Part shown: positions 53,837-63,457 of the stretch, in pieces | How positions within the stretch are numbered: the stretch's first letter is position 1 | Layout of the letters: each line of letters starts with the position of its first letter | Assembly (NCBI GenBank): GCA_026399075.1 | Contig: JAPLRR010000027.1 | Span: forward strand, 62,001-126,000 | Length of the DNA stretch: 64,000 nt | Source of the DNA: Methylococcales bacterium | GTDB taxonomy: Bacteria > Pseudomonadota > Gammaproteobacteria > Methylococcales > Methylomonadaceae | Reading direction: 5' to 3' | Made by a program: the position numbers and the translations under genes | The notes under the pieces: generated by a model | The model's database searches: none | Told to the model about the DNA's origin: nothing | What the model saw: only the letters and a program-made list of their open reading frames with translations

Positions 53837-54465
53837 GTTATTACTCTGTCACCTTCATTAACTTGTTTTATAAATGCCGCCATTTTAAGCGCGTCTTTAA
53901 CACCTTTGCCAGCTTCCACGCCACTACTCACATCCACGCCATAAGGCCTCACTGTTTGTACGGCCTGTTTGGCGTTGTTTGCATCCAAACCACCCGCCAA
54001 GATTATCGGCAAGTCACATTGTTTGGGGATTAAACCCCAATCAAACTGGCTGCCTGTCCCGCCTTTGGCATCGGGGTGAAAAGCATCCAGCAACAAACCA
54101 TCCGCATCATAATAATCGCGGGTTAAGGTTGGAATATCAAGGCCTGCTTGCATCCTCACCGCTTTAAGGTAGCGCTTACCATACATCCTGCAAGCTTGGG
54201 CTGGTTCATCACCATGAAATTGCAGGCAGTCGATGTTCACCTTCGCCAAAACCTCGCGTATCCTTGCTTCTTGTTCGTCAACAAACAAGGCAACAACTGT
54301 GGTGAAAGCGGGCAGGGCATTGACAATCTCAATGGCGAGTGGAATCCCCACATTACGTGGGCTAGGTGGATAAAACACCAAACCGATGGCATCCGCCCCC
54401 AAATGCGCGGCAAAAACCGCCTCTTCAACACAGGTAAAACCACAAATTTTAACGCGAGTTCGCAT
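53833..54465 (-). CDS. trpF: Phosphoribosylanthranilate isomerase
   Basis: A 210-residue TIM barrel. [11 protein letters not shown] holds the catalytic Cys, [13 protein letters not shown] the next block, and [20 protein letters not shown] the catalytic Asp and phosphate loop. It is the first gene of the reverse-strand operon trpF-trpB-trpA-accD-folC-dedD-cvpA-purF-metZ. The expected truA upstream is absent. Confidence 0.95.
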   Translation of the reverse strand: MRTRVKICGFTCVEEAVFAAHLGADAIGLVFYPPSPRNVGIPLAIEIVNALPAFTTVVALFVDEQEARIREVLAKVNIDCLQFHGDEPAQACRMYGKRYLKAVRMQAGLDIPTLTRDYYDADGLLLDAFHPDAKGGTGSQFDWGLIPKQCDLPIILAGGLDANNAKQAVQTVRPYGVDVSSGVEAGKGVKDALKMAAFIKQVNEGDRVIT

Positions 54466-54939
54466 AGAGTGATACGGGAATTTATGGAATAAAAATTAGC
54501 CGTATAGGATAACACAAATCCCTGTTGAAATTTGGCAGAATTAGGGCGTAGTTGAAAACGGTATTACGGCACTAAGCCACTCATGGATAACAATATCCTT
54601 ACCACACAATGTGTCGCGGGGATCACTGCCCAAAGTCAAGCGGTTATAACTGGACGGCAACGGCTTCAGACGTTGCTGTGGGGCAAGCAACGCACACCCT
54701 TCAATAAACAGTTGTCACTACCCTGGCCGACAAAAAAAGTGGGAGAGCCCTGATGGGCCTTGCCAGGTCGGGCAAAAAAACATTTGGTAAGATGGCCAAG
54801 CCCAGTCAATAGGGGGCAAATGGTTGACAAAGCATTTCAAAATAAGAAACAGCTGGACTTATATTCTAATTAGGGGTAGCGTTGCTTGGCAGTAACAAGA
54901 ACGATCTGGGTAATTCAATTCTTCATAAAGAGAAACGTC
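54466..54939. other. 474-bp intergenic region, no gene
   Basis: It separates divergent trpF and the ComEA-like gene, so it should contain both promoters. A TTGACA at 54824 is the best -35 match, but no -10 lies at normal spacing from it. Nothing else is supported. Confidence 0.5.
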
Positions 54940-55275
54940 ATGAAAAATCTACTGTTGTTATTATTTTTATTTGCCGCCAACGCACTAGCCGCTCCCGTCA
55001 ACGTCAACACCGCCGATGCCAAAACCATTTCTGACTCACTGTCAGGCATAGGCATCAAAAAAGCCGAAGCCATCGTAAAATACCGTACCGAAAAAGGCCC
55101 GTTTAAAACACTAGAAGACTTGGGTAATGTGAAAGGCATAGGCGACAAAACCTTGCAAAAAAACAAAAACGACATCTTGCTGGGTGATGCACCAGCAGCC
55201 GCTGCTGCCCCTGCGCCCGCGCCAGCAGCTGCGCCACCCGCCGCACCTGCCGCCAAACCAAAAGCATCAAAATAA
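54940..55275 (+). CDS. ComEA-like helix-hairpin-helix protein
   Basis: A 111-residue protein. A signal peptide covers residues 1-18 (ALA|APV). The HhH DNA-binding motif follows in NVNTADAKTISDSLSGIGIKKAEAIVKYR and LGNVKGIGDKTLQKNKNDIL. A low-complexity Ala/Pro tail ends it. ComEA proteins bind incoming DNA in the periplasm during natural transformation; short forms like this are common in Gammaproteobacteria. No other competence genes are nearby. Confidence 0.87.
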   Translation: MKNLLLLLFLFAANALAAPVNVNTADAKTISDSLSGIGIKKAEAIVKYRTEKGPFKTLEDLGNVKGIGDKTLQKNKNDILLGDAPAAAAAPAPAPAAAPPAAPAAKPKASK

Positions 55276-55298
55276 CCCGCCAACACCACGCCTCTTTT

Positions 55299-55332
55299 GC
55301 CGGGCTGGATGCCACCCAGCCCGGCAGTTTTT
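55299..55332 (+). terminator. Rho-independent terminator after ComEA-like gene
   Basis: GCCGGGCTGG and CCAGCCCGGC form a perfect 10-bp GC-rich stem with a 7-base loop, followed by AGTTTTT. It lies 24 bp after the stop codon. Confidence 0.85.
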
Positions 55333-55343
55333 AACCCCCCGCC

Positions 55344-55931
55344 TTATTTTGGATTTAAAAAACACGGCGATTCCCAAATAGTCTCCAATTGTCCACATCT
55401 CAGCTGGCTTGCGGGTGTTATTGTCAAACGTGTCCACGGAATCCTACCTAAAAACCACAAACGCCAGAACCACAACGGCGTATCCGGCTGGCTACTGAGC
55501 AAACTCTGAAACGTCTCCAATTTGCCCACCTCAACCCCAATGGCTGACAAATAAACCTCATGGACAAATTTGGAACAAAATTGCCGGGCCGACAAATAAT
55601 GGAAACCCAAATGATAAAGTTTGCCCATGCGGGCATCACAGGCAGCGCGTAAGGCTTGAACTTGCCCTAAAGAAAGGCCGCCATGCAATCGCCGCACCAC
55701 CAGCCAACCGTGTTCAGAACGGGCAATAAAACTGGCAAGGGTGGAATATCTCACTCTGGGTACAGCGCTCTCCGCCACTAGCCAGCCTTGGTCAGGATCA
55801 TAAAAAGCTATGCCGACATGCGATGCCAAAGAACCAGTGGCATCCGCCACGCGGCGATACAAAAAATTCGGGATACGGGTGATAAGAATATCACCCGGTT
55901 TAAGCAAATCCTCGGCAGGATGTTTAGGCAT
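55344..55931 (-). CDS. YebB/YiiX-like permuted papain-fold hydrolase
   Basis: A 195-residue protein of the permuted NlpC/P60 type. It shows LKPGDILITRIPNF, SHVGIAFYD with the catalytic His, and RQFCSKFVHEVY with the catalytic Cys. Such enzymes cleave peptide or amide bonds, possibly in peptidoglycan or lipids. No signal peptide is visible, so a cytoplasmic role is likely. The C-terminal 60 residues (WFWRLWFLGRIPWTRLT) are aromatic-rich. Confidence 0.8.
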   Translation of the reverse strand: MPKHPAEDLLKPGDILITRIPNFLYRRVADATGSLASHVGIAFYDPDQGWLVAESAVPRVRYSTLASFIARSEHGWLVVRRLHGGLSLGQVQALRAACDARMGKLYHLGFHYLSARQFCSKFVHEVYLSAIGVEVGKLETFQSLLSSQPDTPLWFWRLWFLGRIPWTRLTITPASQLRCGQLETIWESPCFLNPK

Positions 55932-56342
55932 AAAGTCTCCGGCTGCAAATTACTAAAACGTCATAATGCCACGCCGGGGCGATAAAGCGAATAGCAGTTT
56001 GACATAGCGCACAAGGTTTCATGGCTTGTGAACTCCAGCCTATGGGCAGTTAAGTATTATTGCCAGATTAATTGCTAATCAACAGCGCTTTAATTTTTTC
56101 ACCAGACTTTTTCCCCTACTTATGTTTATTAAGGCTTACTGATGCTTAGCAATTGGTAAGGCTATGTAAAAGCTTTAATTATGCAGTAATTTTTTCCGCC
56201 AGAAAGCGCCGAAAATTGCGTTGTTTTGCCATGTTAACTAGGGTAGGATTCCAATAAAGTGACCAGTTACAAAGGACTGGCTTAAGACCGAAGCTTTAGG
56301 GAAACCTTCCGGTTACCGCTCTGAAATAATAAGGGGAAAGTT
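55932..56342. other. 411-bp intergenic region; possible RNA leader
   Basis: No gene. The last 110 bp have two possible hairpins: CCAGT/ACTGG around TACAAAGG near 56265, and CCGAAG/CTTCCGG near 56290-56312, just before the AAGGGGA ribosome site of the next gene. No known riboswitch could be matched. Confidence 0.45.
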
Positions 56343-57125
56343 GTGGCAGAAGACAAAAAAATGGGCAGTGGTGGCTTGGCCAGCGCTTTTCCGGTTTCGG
56401 TTGTATTGGCGATGCTGGCAAGTTTGGTTTTTACGTTTCACTTGCCTTATCAAGATGAGCGTCCCTCGAATCGGCCTATACAGGCAAAATACCAAGCCGC
56501 CCAAGATGTGGATGCGCGTTTGTGGCAAGATCCATTTGCTGCTGTGGAAGGGGCTAATGATGAAACACTTAATCCGTCTCATGGCCCAAGTCAAATTAAA
56601 TATGGCAATAACCTAGTTGTTGGTGACAATATTACCGTAATTGCGGTAACACTGCCCGGCGGCCCTTATCAGGAAGCGGCTGAACACCGAATGCGTAGAC
56701 GCTACGCTGTGCTTTCAGGATTGGCTAATCAAGATTACACCCCCAATGATGAACAGCATATTGGCTACTTTCATCCAATAGGTGAGAAAGTCTTGCAAAA
56801 AAAGGTGGCGTTTGAGTGGTGGTCAGCTAACAGTGGCGATAAAAAAGTGCTGCTATTGTGGGTTGATGAATCAAGCTTGTTAGGGATTCCTGCGGAAAAG
56901 CTAAAAACTCTGCTGGGTCAAATAAGCCAAGAAATCCCCGTTTTCCAGTATGCTGTTATAGGTCCAAATACCTCGACATTATTGCGGGATATGTTAAGAG
57001 AGCTTGGGGCAATTAAAAATAATGTTACCCAATCCGCTGATGCGCAATGTGTTAATGCAACCCTCCCAATGCAAAGCCTTAATACCCCGCCACCATCTTG
57101 GGGGAAATTAATGGCAAGCCCATAA
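56343..57125 (+). CDS. Large unknown membrane protein, N-terminal part (frame ends after G5 run)
   Basis: A 260-residue product that starts with GTG 56343 after AAGGGGA. One membrane helix is at about 13-33 (ASAFPVSVVLAMLASLVFTFHL), then a probable periplasmic domain (NLVVGDNITVIAVTLPGGPYQ, later KKVLLLWVDESSLLGIPAEKL). Its last residues WGKLMASP are out of register: one extra G in 57100-57104 would read WGEINGKPIIYYATGA and join the next ORF. So this and the 57098-59374 frame are probably one gene of about 1010 residues. No family recognised. Confidence 0.65.
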   Translation: MAEDKKMGSGGLASAFPVSVVLAMLASLVFTFHLPYQDERPSNRPIQAKYQAAQDVDARLWQDPFAAVEGANDETLNPSHGPSQIKYGNNLVVGDNITVIAVTLPGGPYQEAAEHRMRRRYAVLSGLANQDYTPNDEQHIGYFHPIGEKVLQKKVAFEWWSANSGDKKVLLLWVDESSLLGIPAEKLKTLLGQISQEIPVFQYAVIGPNTSTLLRDMLRELGAIKNNVTQSADAQCVNATLPMQSLNTPPPSWGKLMASP

Positions 57126-59374
57126 TCTATTATGCCACTGGCGCAACCGCATCAGACCAGCGCTTATTGGATGATGCCTTTGGCTCCAAGGAAACCTGTG
57201 GGACTGTTTCTGAGTACCTGTTAAGTCAAAAGGTTAAATTGCACCGCATTACCCCAACTGACCGCGGCATGATGGACGTATTGGTGGCTGAGCTGGGTTT
57301 GCGTCAGGTTGAGAAATCAGACCATGTGCTTATTTTGTCAGAGTGGGATAGTTTTTATGGCCGTGCCATGCCAACGGCTTTCAAGAATGCGTGGGCAAAG
57401 GATGATAAAGGGCAGAAAGTGGTGCAGGTCTTCGGCTATATGCGCGGACTGGATGGCAAACTTCCTGACAAAGGCGACAAAGCCGCTGTTGCCGATAAAA
57501 AGCCTGATAGCAAAGACAAGTCCGAGGTCGCGGCATCGATTGAATCCCCGGAGGGGCAAAGCCAAAAAGACTACTTACGGCGCTTGGCAGACCATATTGT
57601 TGGGCTAGATCAAGATTTCAAAAATCAAGGTCACAGCAAGGGCGTGGCTGCGATTGGCGTGTTAGGTTCGGACGTACATGATAAGCTGATGATTTTAGAA
57701 GCCCTGCGCCAATATTTTCCGCATAAATTATTTTTTACCACCGACTTGGATGCCGCTTACAACCATCCGTCCAAACGGCGTCAAACCCACAATCTGTTGG
57801 TGGCTTCAGCCTTTGACCTTCAGCTACGCAGCGAACTACAAGGCAACATCCCCCCTTTCCGCGACGCCTACCAGACTGCCATGTTTTTAGCCACGCAGCT
57901 AGTTGTTAATGCAGACAGAATTTCTCCCGAACAAATCGAGCTTCGGCCCCGATTGTTCGAGATTGGACGTAACCATCCGATACCTTTGCCTACAAGCGAA
58001 GGAAATTTGACAGTAATGCTTAAAGATGACATGGATAATTGTTCGTGGAAAGAATGGCAAAACTGCAAAAACGTGGTACATCCCAAGGATCTCGCCACGT
58101 CACAGTTCCAATTGACGTGGAAAAATGGATTATTTGCAGTTGATCTGATAGTAGCTATAGCTTTCCTCTACTTTGTTTACCCATTGTTCCGGAAATGGGC
58201 AAAAAATGCTTACGATTATTGCAAATCGAACATAATACGGATGATAAAAGTCACTGGTGGATTCCTTGTTGTTTGCTGTTTGGTAATTTTTGCGTGGTGT
58301 TTTTATTCTTCCCAATACTACGCAGAGCCCTTCTACTGGTTTGAAGGCGTAAGCATTTGGCCTAGCCAATTGTTGCGGTTATTGATTGTACCAGTTGCTT
58401 GGGGATTCTGGTTTAGGGGGGATTTGCGCATTAAAGGAATGCAGGCAGCGTTGCAGAAGGAGGATGGGGGCGATAAAACGTTTGCCTTGCGTGACCAACC
58501 AAATGCCACCATTCTTGGCTATTGGGATGGGGTTTTTGTTGGGAATTGGAAAAAGGAAGAGGGAAATTCGCAGACTGTTGACCCTGAAACTCTATGGAAA
58601 AAATATCTGGCGTTTCTAGCCCCTTCTTTCTGTAAAAGGCGAGTATTTTGGCATTTGTGCATTTTTTTAGTAACAGCAGGATTAGTTATTTGGCAGGGAG
58701 GCATACCTAACACGCCTGCGCGTAGTTCTTTTGCCTATATAGTAAATGGAGTGCTTATTTTCACCGCCGTTTTATCAACGCTGTCCTTAACTATTTGGGT
58801 TGTCGAACATGCCCGCCTATGCGAACGGTTTATAGATGAATTGTCGGATAAGCCTAGCCGATGGCATCAGAATGCGAGGACTTGGGCCAAAGGCAAAAAC
58901 AAAGTTGCAAGGGAATGTGTGGATGAATGGCTGGATATTCAACTAGTTGCCAAATTGACGGCAACGATGCAACCGTTAATTTTTGGGCCGGTGCTGTGCA
59001 TAGCCCTATTGGTCGTGGCACGCAGCCCGGTAATAGATGATTGGGATATACCGCGGGGATTGGAAATAGTGTTAGCCACACTATTGCTTTATTCAATTCT
59101 GGCAGAAGTGTTTTTACAGCGTGGTGCTAAAAGTGCCCGCAAAAAAGCAATTGATTTGTTATCCAATAAAATTAGCATTCAGCGCAATTTGGACGAACCA
59201 AATGATGTGGTTATAAAGCGCATAGAAGCAGAAATTGCGCGTATCAAAGATTTGCGTGAAGGGGCATTTAGGCCGTGGTATGAATGGCCGCTGCTACAAT
59301 CTTTCGGTGGTTTGGGGTCTTTGTGGGTTGCTTTGCAATATTTTGCTGGGGTTTGGGGCGAGGGTAGCTTGTAA
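57098..59374 (+). CDS. Large unknown membrane protein, C-terminal part
   Basis: A 758-residue frame continuing the previous one; the TTG at 57098 is not a convincing start. The first 300 residues read as a periplasmic receptor-like domain (KSDHVLILSEWDSFYGRAMP, then GVAAIGVLGSDVHDKLMILEALRQYFP and LLVASAFDLQLRSELQGNIPPFRD), which has the alternating pattern of a type 1 periplasmic-binding fold. At least seven membrane helices follow, from LFAVDLIVAIAFLYFVYPLF on. Near the C-terminus is a soluble stretch (KSARKKAIDLLSNKISIQRNLD). Function unknown; a ligand-sensing membrane protein is a guess. Confidence 0.65.
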   Translation: MGEINGKPIIYYATGATASDQRLLDDAFGSKETCGTVSEYLLSQKVKLHRITPTDRGMMDVLVAELGLRQVEKSDHVLILSEWDSFYGRAMPTAFKNAWAKDDKGQKVVQVFGYMRGLDGKLPDKGDKAAVADKKPDSKDKSEVAASIESPEGQSQKDYLRRLADHIVGLDQDFKNQGHSKGVAAIGVLGSDVHDKLMILEALRQYFPHKLFFTTDLDAAYNHPSKRRQTHNLLVASAFDLQLRSELQGNIPPFRDAYQTAMFLATQLVVNADRISPEQIELRPRLFEIGRNHPIPLPTSEGNLTVMLKDDMDNCSWKEWQNCKNVVHPKDLATSQFQLTWKNGLFAVDLIVAIAFLYFVYPLFRKWAKNAYDYCKSNIIRMIKVTGGFLVVCCLVIFAWCFYSSQYYAEPFYWFEGVSIWPSQLLRLLIVPVAWGFWFRGDLRIKGMQAALQKEDGGDKTFALRDQPNATILGYWDGVFVGNWKKEEGNSQTVDPETLWKKYLAFLAPSFCKRRVFWHLCIFLVTAGLVIWQGGIPNTPARSSFAYIVNGVLIFTAVLSTLSLTIWVVEHARLCERFIDELSDKPSRWHQNARTWAKGKNKVARECVDEWLDIQLVAKLTATMQPLIFGPVLCIALLVVARSPVIDDWDIPRGLEIVLATLLLYSILAEVFLQRGAKSARKKAIDLLSNKISIQRNLDEPNDVVIKRIEAEIARIKDLREGAFRPWYEWPLLQSFGGLGSLWVALQYFAGVWGEGSL

Positions 59375-59486
59375 TTCGCGGTGTTGGGTACTATTCAGCG
59401 TGGGCGCGCTTTAGCCGCGATTGCCGCAGCCAAAGCCGCCCCCACTGTTGTTAAACTTTTTTGCTCCACGACTTAAGTGGCTAGTC

Positions 59487-60581
59487 TTACGAATCATCCA
59501 CCGCATCTGCCAGCGCTTCCAATTGTTGCACCAATCCTGCCAATTGCGCCGCCGTTTCTGTGCGTAAGGTGGCGTGGGCGACTTTGCGGCCTTTGCGGGG
59601 GGCTTTATCGTAGAGGTGTAAATGGGCGTGGGGGATGGCCAATAAGTCTTCTGTAACTGGCAGGCCACCAATAAAATTGACCATCGCGGCTTTACCCACG
59701 GCGCTGGTCGCCCCTAAGGGCATCGCCAAAATGGCCCGCAAATGGTTTTCAAATTGGCTGGTTTCTGCGCCTTCTATCGTCCAGTGGCCGGAGTTGTGGA
59801 CGCGCGGGGCGAATTCATTGGCTATCAAGCGCCCGTCAATTTCAAATAACTCCAAGGCCAATACGCCGACATAATCCAATGCCACCATTAACTTGGAGAT
59901 ATAGGCTTCAGCTTGCGCTTGCATCGGATCGCCAGCACGGCTTTCTGACACCCGCAAAATGCCGCCACGGTGGCGATTTTCTGAGAGTGGGTAAAACACG
60001 GTCTCGCCCGATACGCTACGTGCAGCGATAATCGACACTTCCCGGCCAAATGGCACGAATGCTTCAACGATGGCTGGCGCTCCGGCCAATAAGTCCCAAG
60101 CTGTTGCCAAGTCATCCGCTGATTTGAGCAGGGATTGGCCTTTACCGTCATAGCCCATGGTGCGGCTTTTTAAAATGGCAGGCCAGCCGATCGTGGGCAT
60201 GGCCTGTTGCAGGTCGGCCAAACTGTCAACCGCCGCATAAGCGGGGGTAGGGATGTCCAGACTATTAAAAAAACCTTTTTCCACTAAGCGATCTTGGGCA
60301 ACCGCCAAGGCTTTGGGTGCGGGATGCACTTGGGTATGTGAGGCCAAGAATTCGGCGACATCAGCCGGGACATTCTCAAATTCATAAGTGACCACATCCG
60401 CACGTTCAGCCAATTCGGCCAGCAGACGCGGGTCATTGTAATCGCCGAGCAAATGGGTGCCTAAACGGTTGGCGCAGGCATCGGCGGACGGATCAAGAAA
60501 AATAAATTCCACGCCTAAGGGATAACCCGCCAAAGCGATCATTCTGGCTAGTTGCCCAGCACCCAGAATACCGACGATCAT
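59487..60581 (-). CDS. purK: 5-(Carboxyamino)imidazole ribonucleotide synthase
   Basis: A 364-residue ATP-grasp enzyme. [19 protein letters not shown] opens it, [14 protein letters not shown] is the ATP-binding loop, and [17 protein letters not shown] is the C-terminal signature. It makes N5-CAIR from AIR, ATP and bicarbonate. Its start overlaps the purE stop by 4 bases. Confidence 0.96.
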   Translation of the reverse strand: MIVGILGAGQLARMIALAGYPLGVEFIFLDPSADACANRLGTHLLGDYNDPRLLAELAERADVVTYEFENVPADVAEFLASHTQVHPAPKALAVAQDRLVEKGFFNSLDIPTPAYAAVDSLADLQQAMPTIGWPAILKSRTMGYDGKGQSLLKSADDLATAWDLLAGAPAIVEAFVPFGREVSIIAARSVSGETVFYPLSENRHRGGILRVSESRAGDPMQAQAEAYISKLMVALDYVGVLALELFEIDGRLIANEFAPRVHNSGHWTIEGAETSQFENHLRAILAMPLGATSAVGKAAMVNFIGGLPVTEDLLAIPHAHLHLYDKAPRKGRKVAHATLRTETAAQLAGLVQQLEALADAVDDS

Positions 60582-61075
60582 AATGCAGCCTCGCGGGGGT
60601 CGGCGTGCAGTAGCACGGCTTCGGTTTGTTCGTCCCTAAATTTATTCAAGGGGTCTTTGTATTGGATATGTTTGTTGCTGATAATCGCCGCCGCCAACAG
60701 CGCCGCGTTAATGGCACCAGGTTTGCCGATGGCCAGCGTACCAACCGGGATGCCGGCGGGCATTTGTACGATGGACAATAAGGAGTCCATGCCATTCAAG
60801 GCTTTGGATTGCACCGGCACACCCAATACGGGCAGCGCTGTTTTTGCTGCCGTCATGCCCGGTAAATGGGCGGCTCCGCCTGCACCGGCGATAATGACTT
60901 CAAGCCCTTTGGCTTCGGCAGTTTCTGCATAGCGAAATAGTTTGTCCGGTGTCCGGTGCGCAGAAACCACTTCACAGGTATGGGGAATGCCTAAGCGCTC
61001 CAGGGTTTCTGCGGCAAAGCGCATGGTTTCCCAGTCAGAGGTCGAGCCCATGATGATGCCAACCAGTGCAGTCAT
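60578..61075 (-). CDS. purE: N5-CAIR mutase
   Basis: A 165-residue protein. [21 protein letters not shown] and SAHRTPDKL are the substrate site, followed by [12 protein letters not shown]. It converts N5-CAIR to CAIR. It is the first gene of a two-gene operon with purK. The GGAG-type site lies just before ATG 61075. Confidence 0.96.
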   Translation of the reverse strand: MTALVGIIMGSTSDWETMRFAAETLERLGIPHTCEVVSAHRTPDKLFRYAETAEAKGLEVIIAGAGGAAHLPGMTAAKTALPVLGVPVQSKALNGMDSLLSIVQMPAGIPVGTLAIGKPGAINAALLAAAIISNKHIQYKDPLNKFRDEQTEAVLLHADPREAAL

Positions 61076-61197
61076 GTATTACTCCTTATAGTATCAGTAC
61101 AATCTGGATGTTTTAAAAGCCGCGTAGTATCGCATAAATGGCGTGGTGATGTGTCCTAAGTTATAGTGGGACCAGCCGGGGGCAGTGCTAGCTTGCC

Positions 61198-61878
61198 TTA
61201 ATCCGCCCACCCCACTTGGTCAAAACTGCTGGCTTGCGGATGTGCGGCCTTAGGGTCGGGTTTTGCGTCCCGGACTAGCCAACAGGTTTGCAAACCTGCC
61301 GCCTTGGCGGCATCCAACTCGTCTTTTATATCCGACAAAAACAGGATTTGCCCAGCGGCTATGCCGAGTTCCTTAGCAATTTTGGTATAGGATGCGGGTT
61401 CTTTTTTGCCGCCGATATGGGTGTCAAAATAGCCGGAAAACAGCGGGGTCAAATCGCCATAGGCCGTATGCGCAAACAATAATTTTTGGGCAAATACTGA
61501 GCCTGATGAATAAACATATAAGCTCAAACCTTGGGCTTTCCACACTTTAAGCTTGGTGGCAGCATCTTCGTAGATATGGCCGTTAAAATCGCCATTTTGG
61601 TAGCCTGCTTCCCAGAGTAAGCCTTGCAAAGATTTTAAGGGAGTCACTTTTTTATCATCATCCAGCCAGTGGATAAGCTGGGAGATGGCTTGTTCGGTGT
61701 CTAAAGTAACCCCTGCTTTAGCACTGGTATCAGCCAATAAACCCTTTACTGGCGGCTGGTTTTGATGGCGGCGGACAAAATCAGCCAAATTTGCCCGTGC
61801 ATAGGGGAATAGCACGTCTTTCACAAAAGCCAAGGATGAAGTTGTGCCTTCAATGTCGGTGACTATGGCTTTAATCAT
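61198..61878 (-). CDS. mtnC: Enolase-phosphatase E1
   Basis: A 226-residue HAD hydrolase. VTDIEGTTSSLAFVKDVLFPYA has the catalytic Asp-x-Glu typical of MtnC. YSSGSVFAQKLLF and the last motif LFLSDIKDELDAAKAAG complete the fold. It carries out both the enolase and phosphatase steps of methionine salvage. It overlaps mtnD by 4 bases. Confidence 0.95.
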   Translation of the reverse strand: MIKAIVTDIEGTTSSLAFVKDVLFPYARANLADFVRRHQNQPPVKGLLADTSAKAGVTLDTEQAISQLIHWLDDDKKVTPLKSLQGLLWEAGYQNGDFNGHIYEDAATKLKVWKAQGLSLYVYSSGSVFAQKLLFAHTAYGDLTPLFSGYFDTHIGGKKEPASYTKIAKELGIAAGQILFLSDIKDELDAAKAAGLQTCWLVRDAKPDPKAAHPQASSFDQVGWAD

Positions 61879-62435
61879 GGTAGTTGGGCGACGTATTGGT
61901 CTAAAGTGGGGAAGGATTTGGCAAGCTCATTGCCTGTAAAATCGGCTACCCAACCGTCTGGCGTGGTAAAAAAGCGGATGCAGGTAAACGCGGGGTTTTC
62001 GCCCATATCAAACCAATGGGTGGTGTTGGCGGGTACGCTGATTAAATCGCCTTGTTCGCAGAGCACGGCATACACTGTATTATTAACGTGCAAATAAAAC
62101 AGCCCCCGGCCTTCGACAAAAAAGCGCACTTCAAAATCATCGTGGGTATGCTCCGCCAAAAACTTTTGCCGGAAGTTCGCTTTTTCAGGGTGGTCTGCGC
62201 CTAGCTTAATGACATCAACAGACTGAAAACCAAACTGCGCCTTTAAGCGGCCTATAGAATCGCTGTAAGCGGCAATCACTGCGGCTTGGTCGTCATTAGC
62301 CGCCAGTGGCGCAGTTGCTGTCCAGCGTTCAAATTGCACGCCCAGTTGGCTGAGTTGGGATTTGATGGCGGTAAAGTCAGTGTAAAGTTGGCCTTGTTCG
62401 GGCTGGTTTTCGGGATAAACAGATAATGCACTCAT
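61875..62435 (-). CDS. mtnD: Acireductone dioxygenase
   Basis: A 186-residue cupin. The metal ligands are in EHTHDDFEVRFFVEGRGLFY (two His and a Glu) and TTHWFDMG (His). It opens the acireductone ring to give the keto acid precursor of methionine. Its start shares a base with the mtnB stop, so mtnB-mtnD-mtnC is one coupled operon. Confidence 0.95.
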   Translation of the reverse strand: MSALSVYPENQPEQGQLYTDFTAIKSQLSQLGVQFERWTATAPLAANDDQAAVIAAYSDSIGRLKAQFGFQSVDVIKLGADHPEKANFRQKFLAEHTHDDFEVRFFVEGRGLFYLHVNNTVYAVLCEQGDLISVPANTTHWFDMGENPAFTCIRFFTTPDGWVADFTGNELAKSFPTLDQYVAQLP

Positions 62436-63052
62436 TAGTTTTTGGCTCCATGTAGCCGTAGTTCACAATCAAATAAAAAGTCCAAAGCTTCAAGATGGCG
62501 CAAGGTTTCCTGTACCGAGCTACCCCAAGTGTAAAGCCCATGTCCGGCAATAATATAAGCGTAGCAAACAGGGGTGTTGTCCAAATATTGCCCGACTTGC
62601 GCAGCCAATCGGGGAATGTCTTGGTCATTGGCAAAAATAGGCACAACAACTTGGCATTCATGGGTGGTGATGCCGCTAAGTGCCTTCAGTAGCTCATAAT
62701 CTTTCAGCACCAGTTTGGTGTTAAAAAGCCGGGAGATTAAAGTGGCATTTAATGGATGCGGGTGCAATATCGCTTTAATGTCTGGATACCGCTGATAGAG
62801 CGAGGTATGCAACACGGTTTCTGCTGACGGTTTTTTGCCGTCCAAAGCATTGGCATCGGCATCAATCAGCATAATATCTTCTAGTTGCAATTGACCCTTA
62901 TGCTTGCCGGAAACCGTGATGGCAATGGTACCGTCAGGCAAACGCACCGAGAAATTGCCGCTGGTGGCTGGCACCCAGCCTTTGCTGTCAATAAAACGCC
63001 CGGCATTAATCAATTGCTGTGCGGCGTTAAGAAAAGCGTCATTATAGATCAT
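62435..63052 (-). CDS. mtnB: Methylthioribulose-1-phosphate dehydratase
   Basis: A 205-residue class II aldolase-like zinc enzyme. GWVPATSGNFSVRLPDG opens it, AILHPHPLNATLIS holds the zinc histidines, and IIAGHGLYTWGSS the last His. It is the first gene of the mtnB-mtnD-mtnC operon. MtnA and the MTA nucleosidase are not in the window. Confidence 0.94.
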   Translation of the reverse strand: MIYNDAFLNAAQQLINAGRFIDSKGWVPATSGNFSVRLPDGTIAITVSGKHKGQLQLEDIMLIDADANALDGKKPSAETVLHTSLYQRYPDIKAILHPHPLNATLISRLFNTKLVLKDYELLKALSGITTHECQVVVPIFANDQDIPRLAAQVGQYLDNTPVCYAYIIAGHGLYTWGSSVQETLRHLEALDFLFDCELRLHGAKN

Positions 63053-63457
63053 TAAAAAGTCACCTGTTACACCGTTATTATTTGGAGAAAGCTTAGCAGC
63101 CTTTTGTTAAAGCCGCTTTAAATGGCGAAGCGAAAATTGATACGCCCAGTAGTGAAAAGCTTAGTGGGATATAGCGGCCAATCATAAAGATTAATCGGCA
63201 TTTCAACAAGCCTTAAACCTTAGTAGTGGGGCTTTCATGCGTTTACTTTTGTTCGTCTGCTTAGTGGAAAAACCCCGATGACCTTTAGCAAAACGGCGTG
63301 GCGTTAAATTTTTGCTACCGCCGCACTTGCAAAACCGATTATTATTGGCAAGATGACTAGGGTTGTTTGACACAACCTTAATTAGCTAAACATTTTCCAA
63401 CTTTTATTTCACCTATGACGGGCTATCACTTAAGTCCCGCCCACACTCAAAAACACC
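63053..63457. other. 405-bp intergenic region between mtnB and hisB
   Basis: No gene is supported. It separates divergent mtnB and hisB, so it should hold both promoters. GGTTG/CAACC around TTTGACA near 63362 is a small hairpin. No SAM or other riboswitch was recognised. Confidence 0.5.

Noticed and set aside
56255-56342. c-di-GMP (GEMM) riboswitch
   Set aside because: Some CCGG/TTACCG similarity, but the GGGCAAA and CGCAAAGCC core elements are missing.
63053-63457. SAM-type riboswitch upstream of the mtn operon
   Set aside because: Methionine-salvage genes can have one, but no conserved core or kink-turn was visible.
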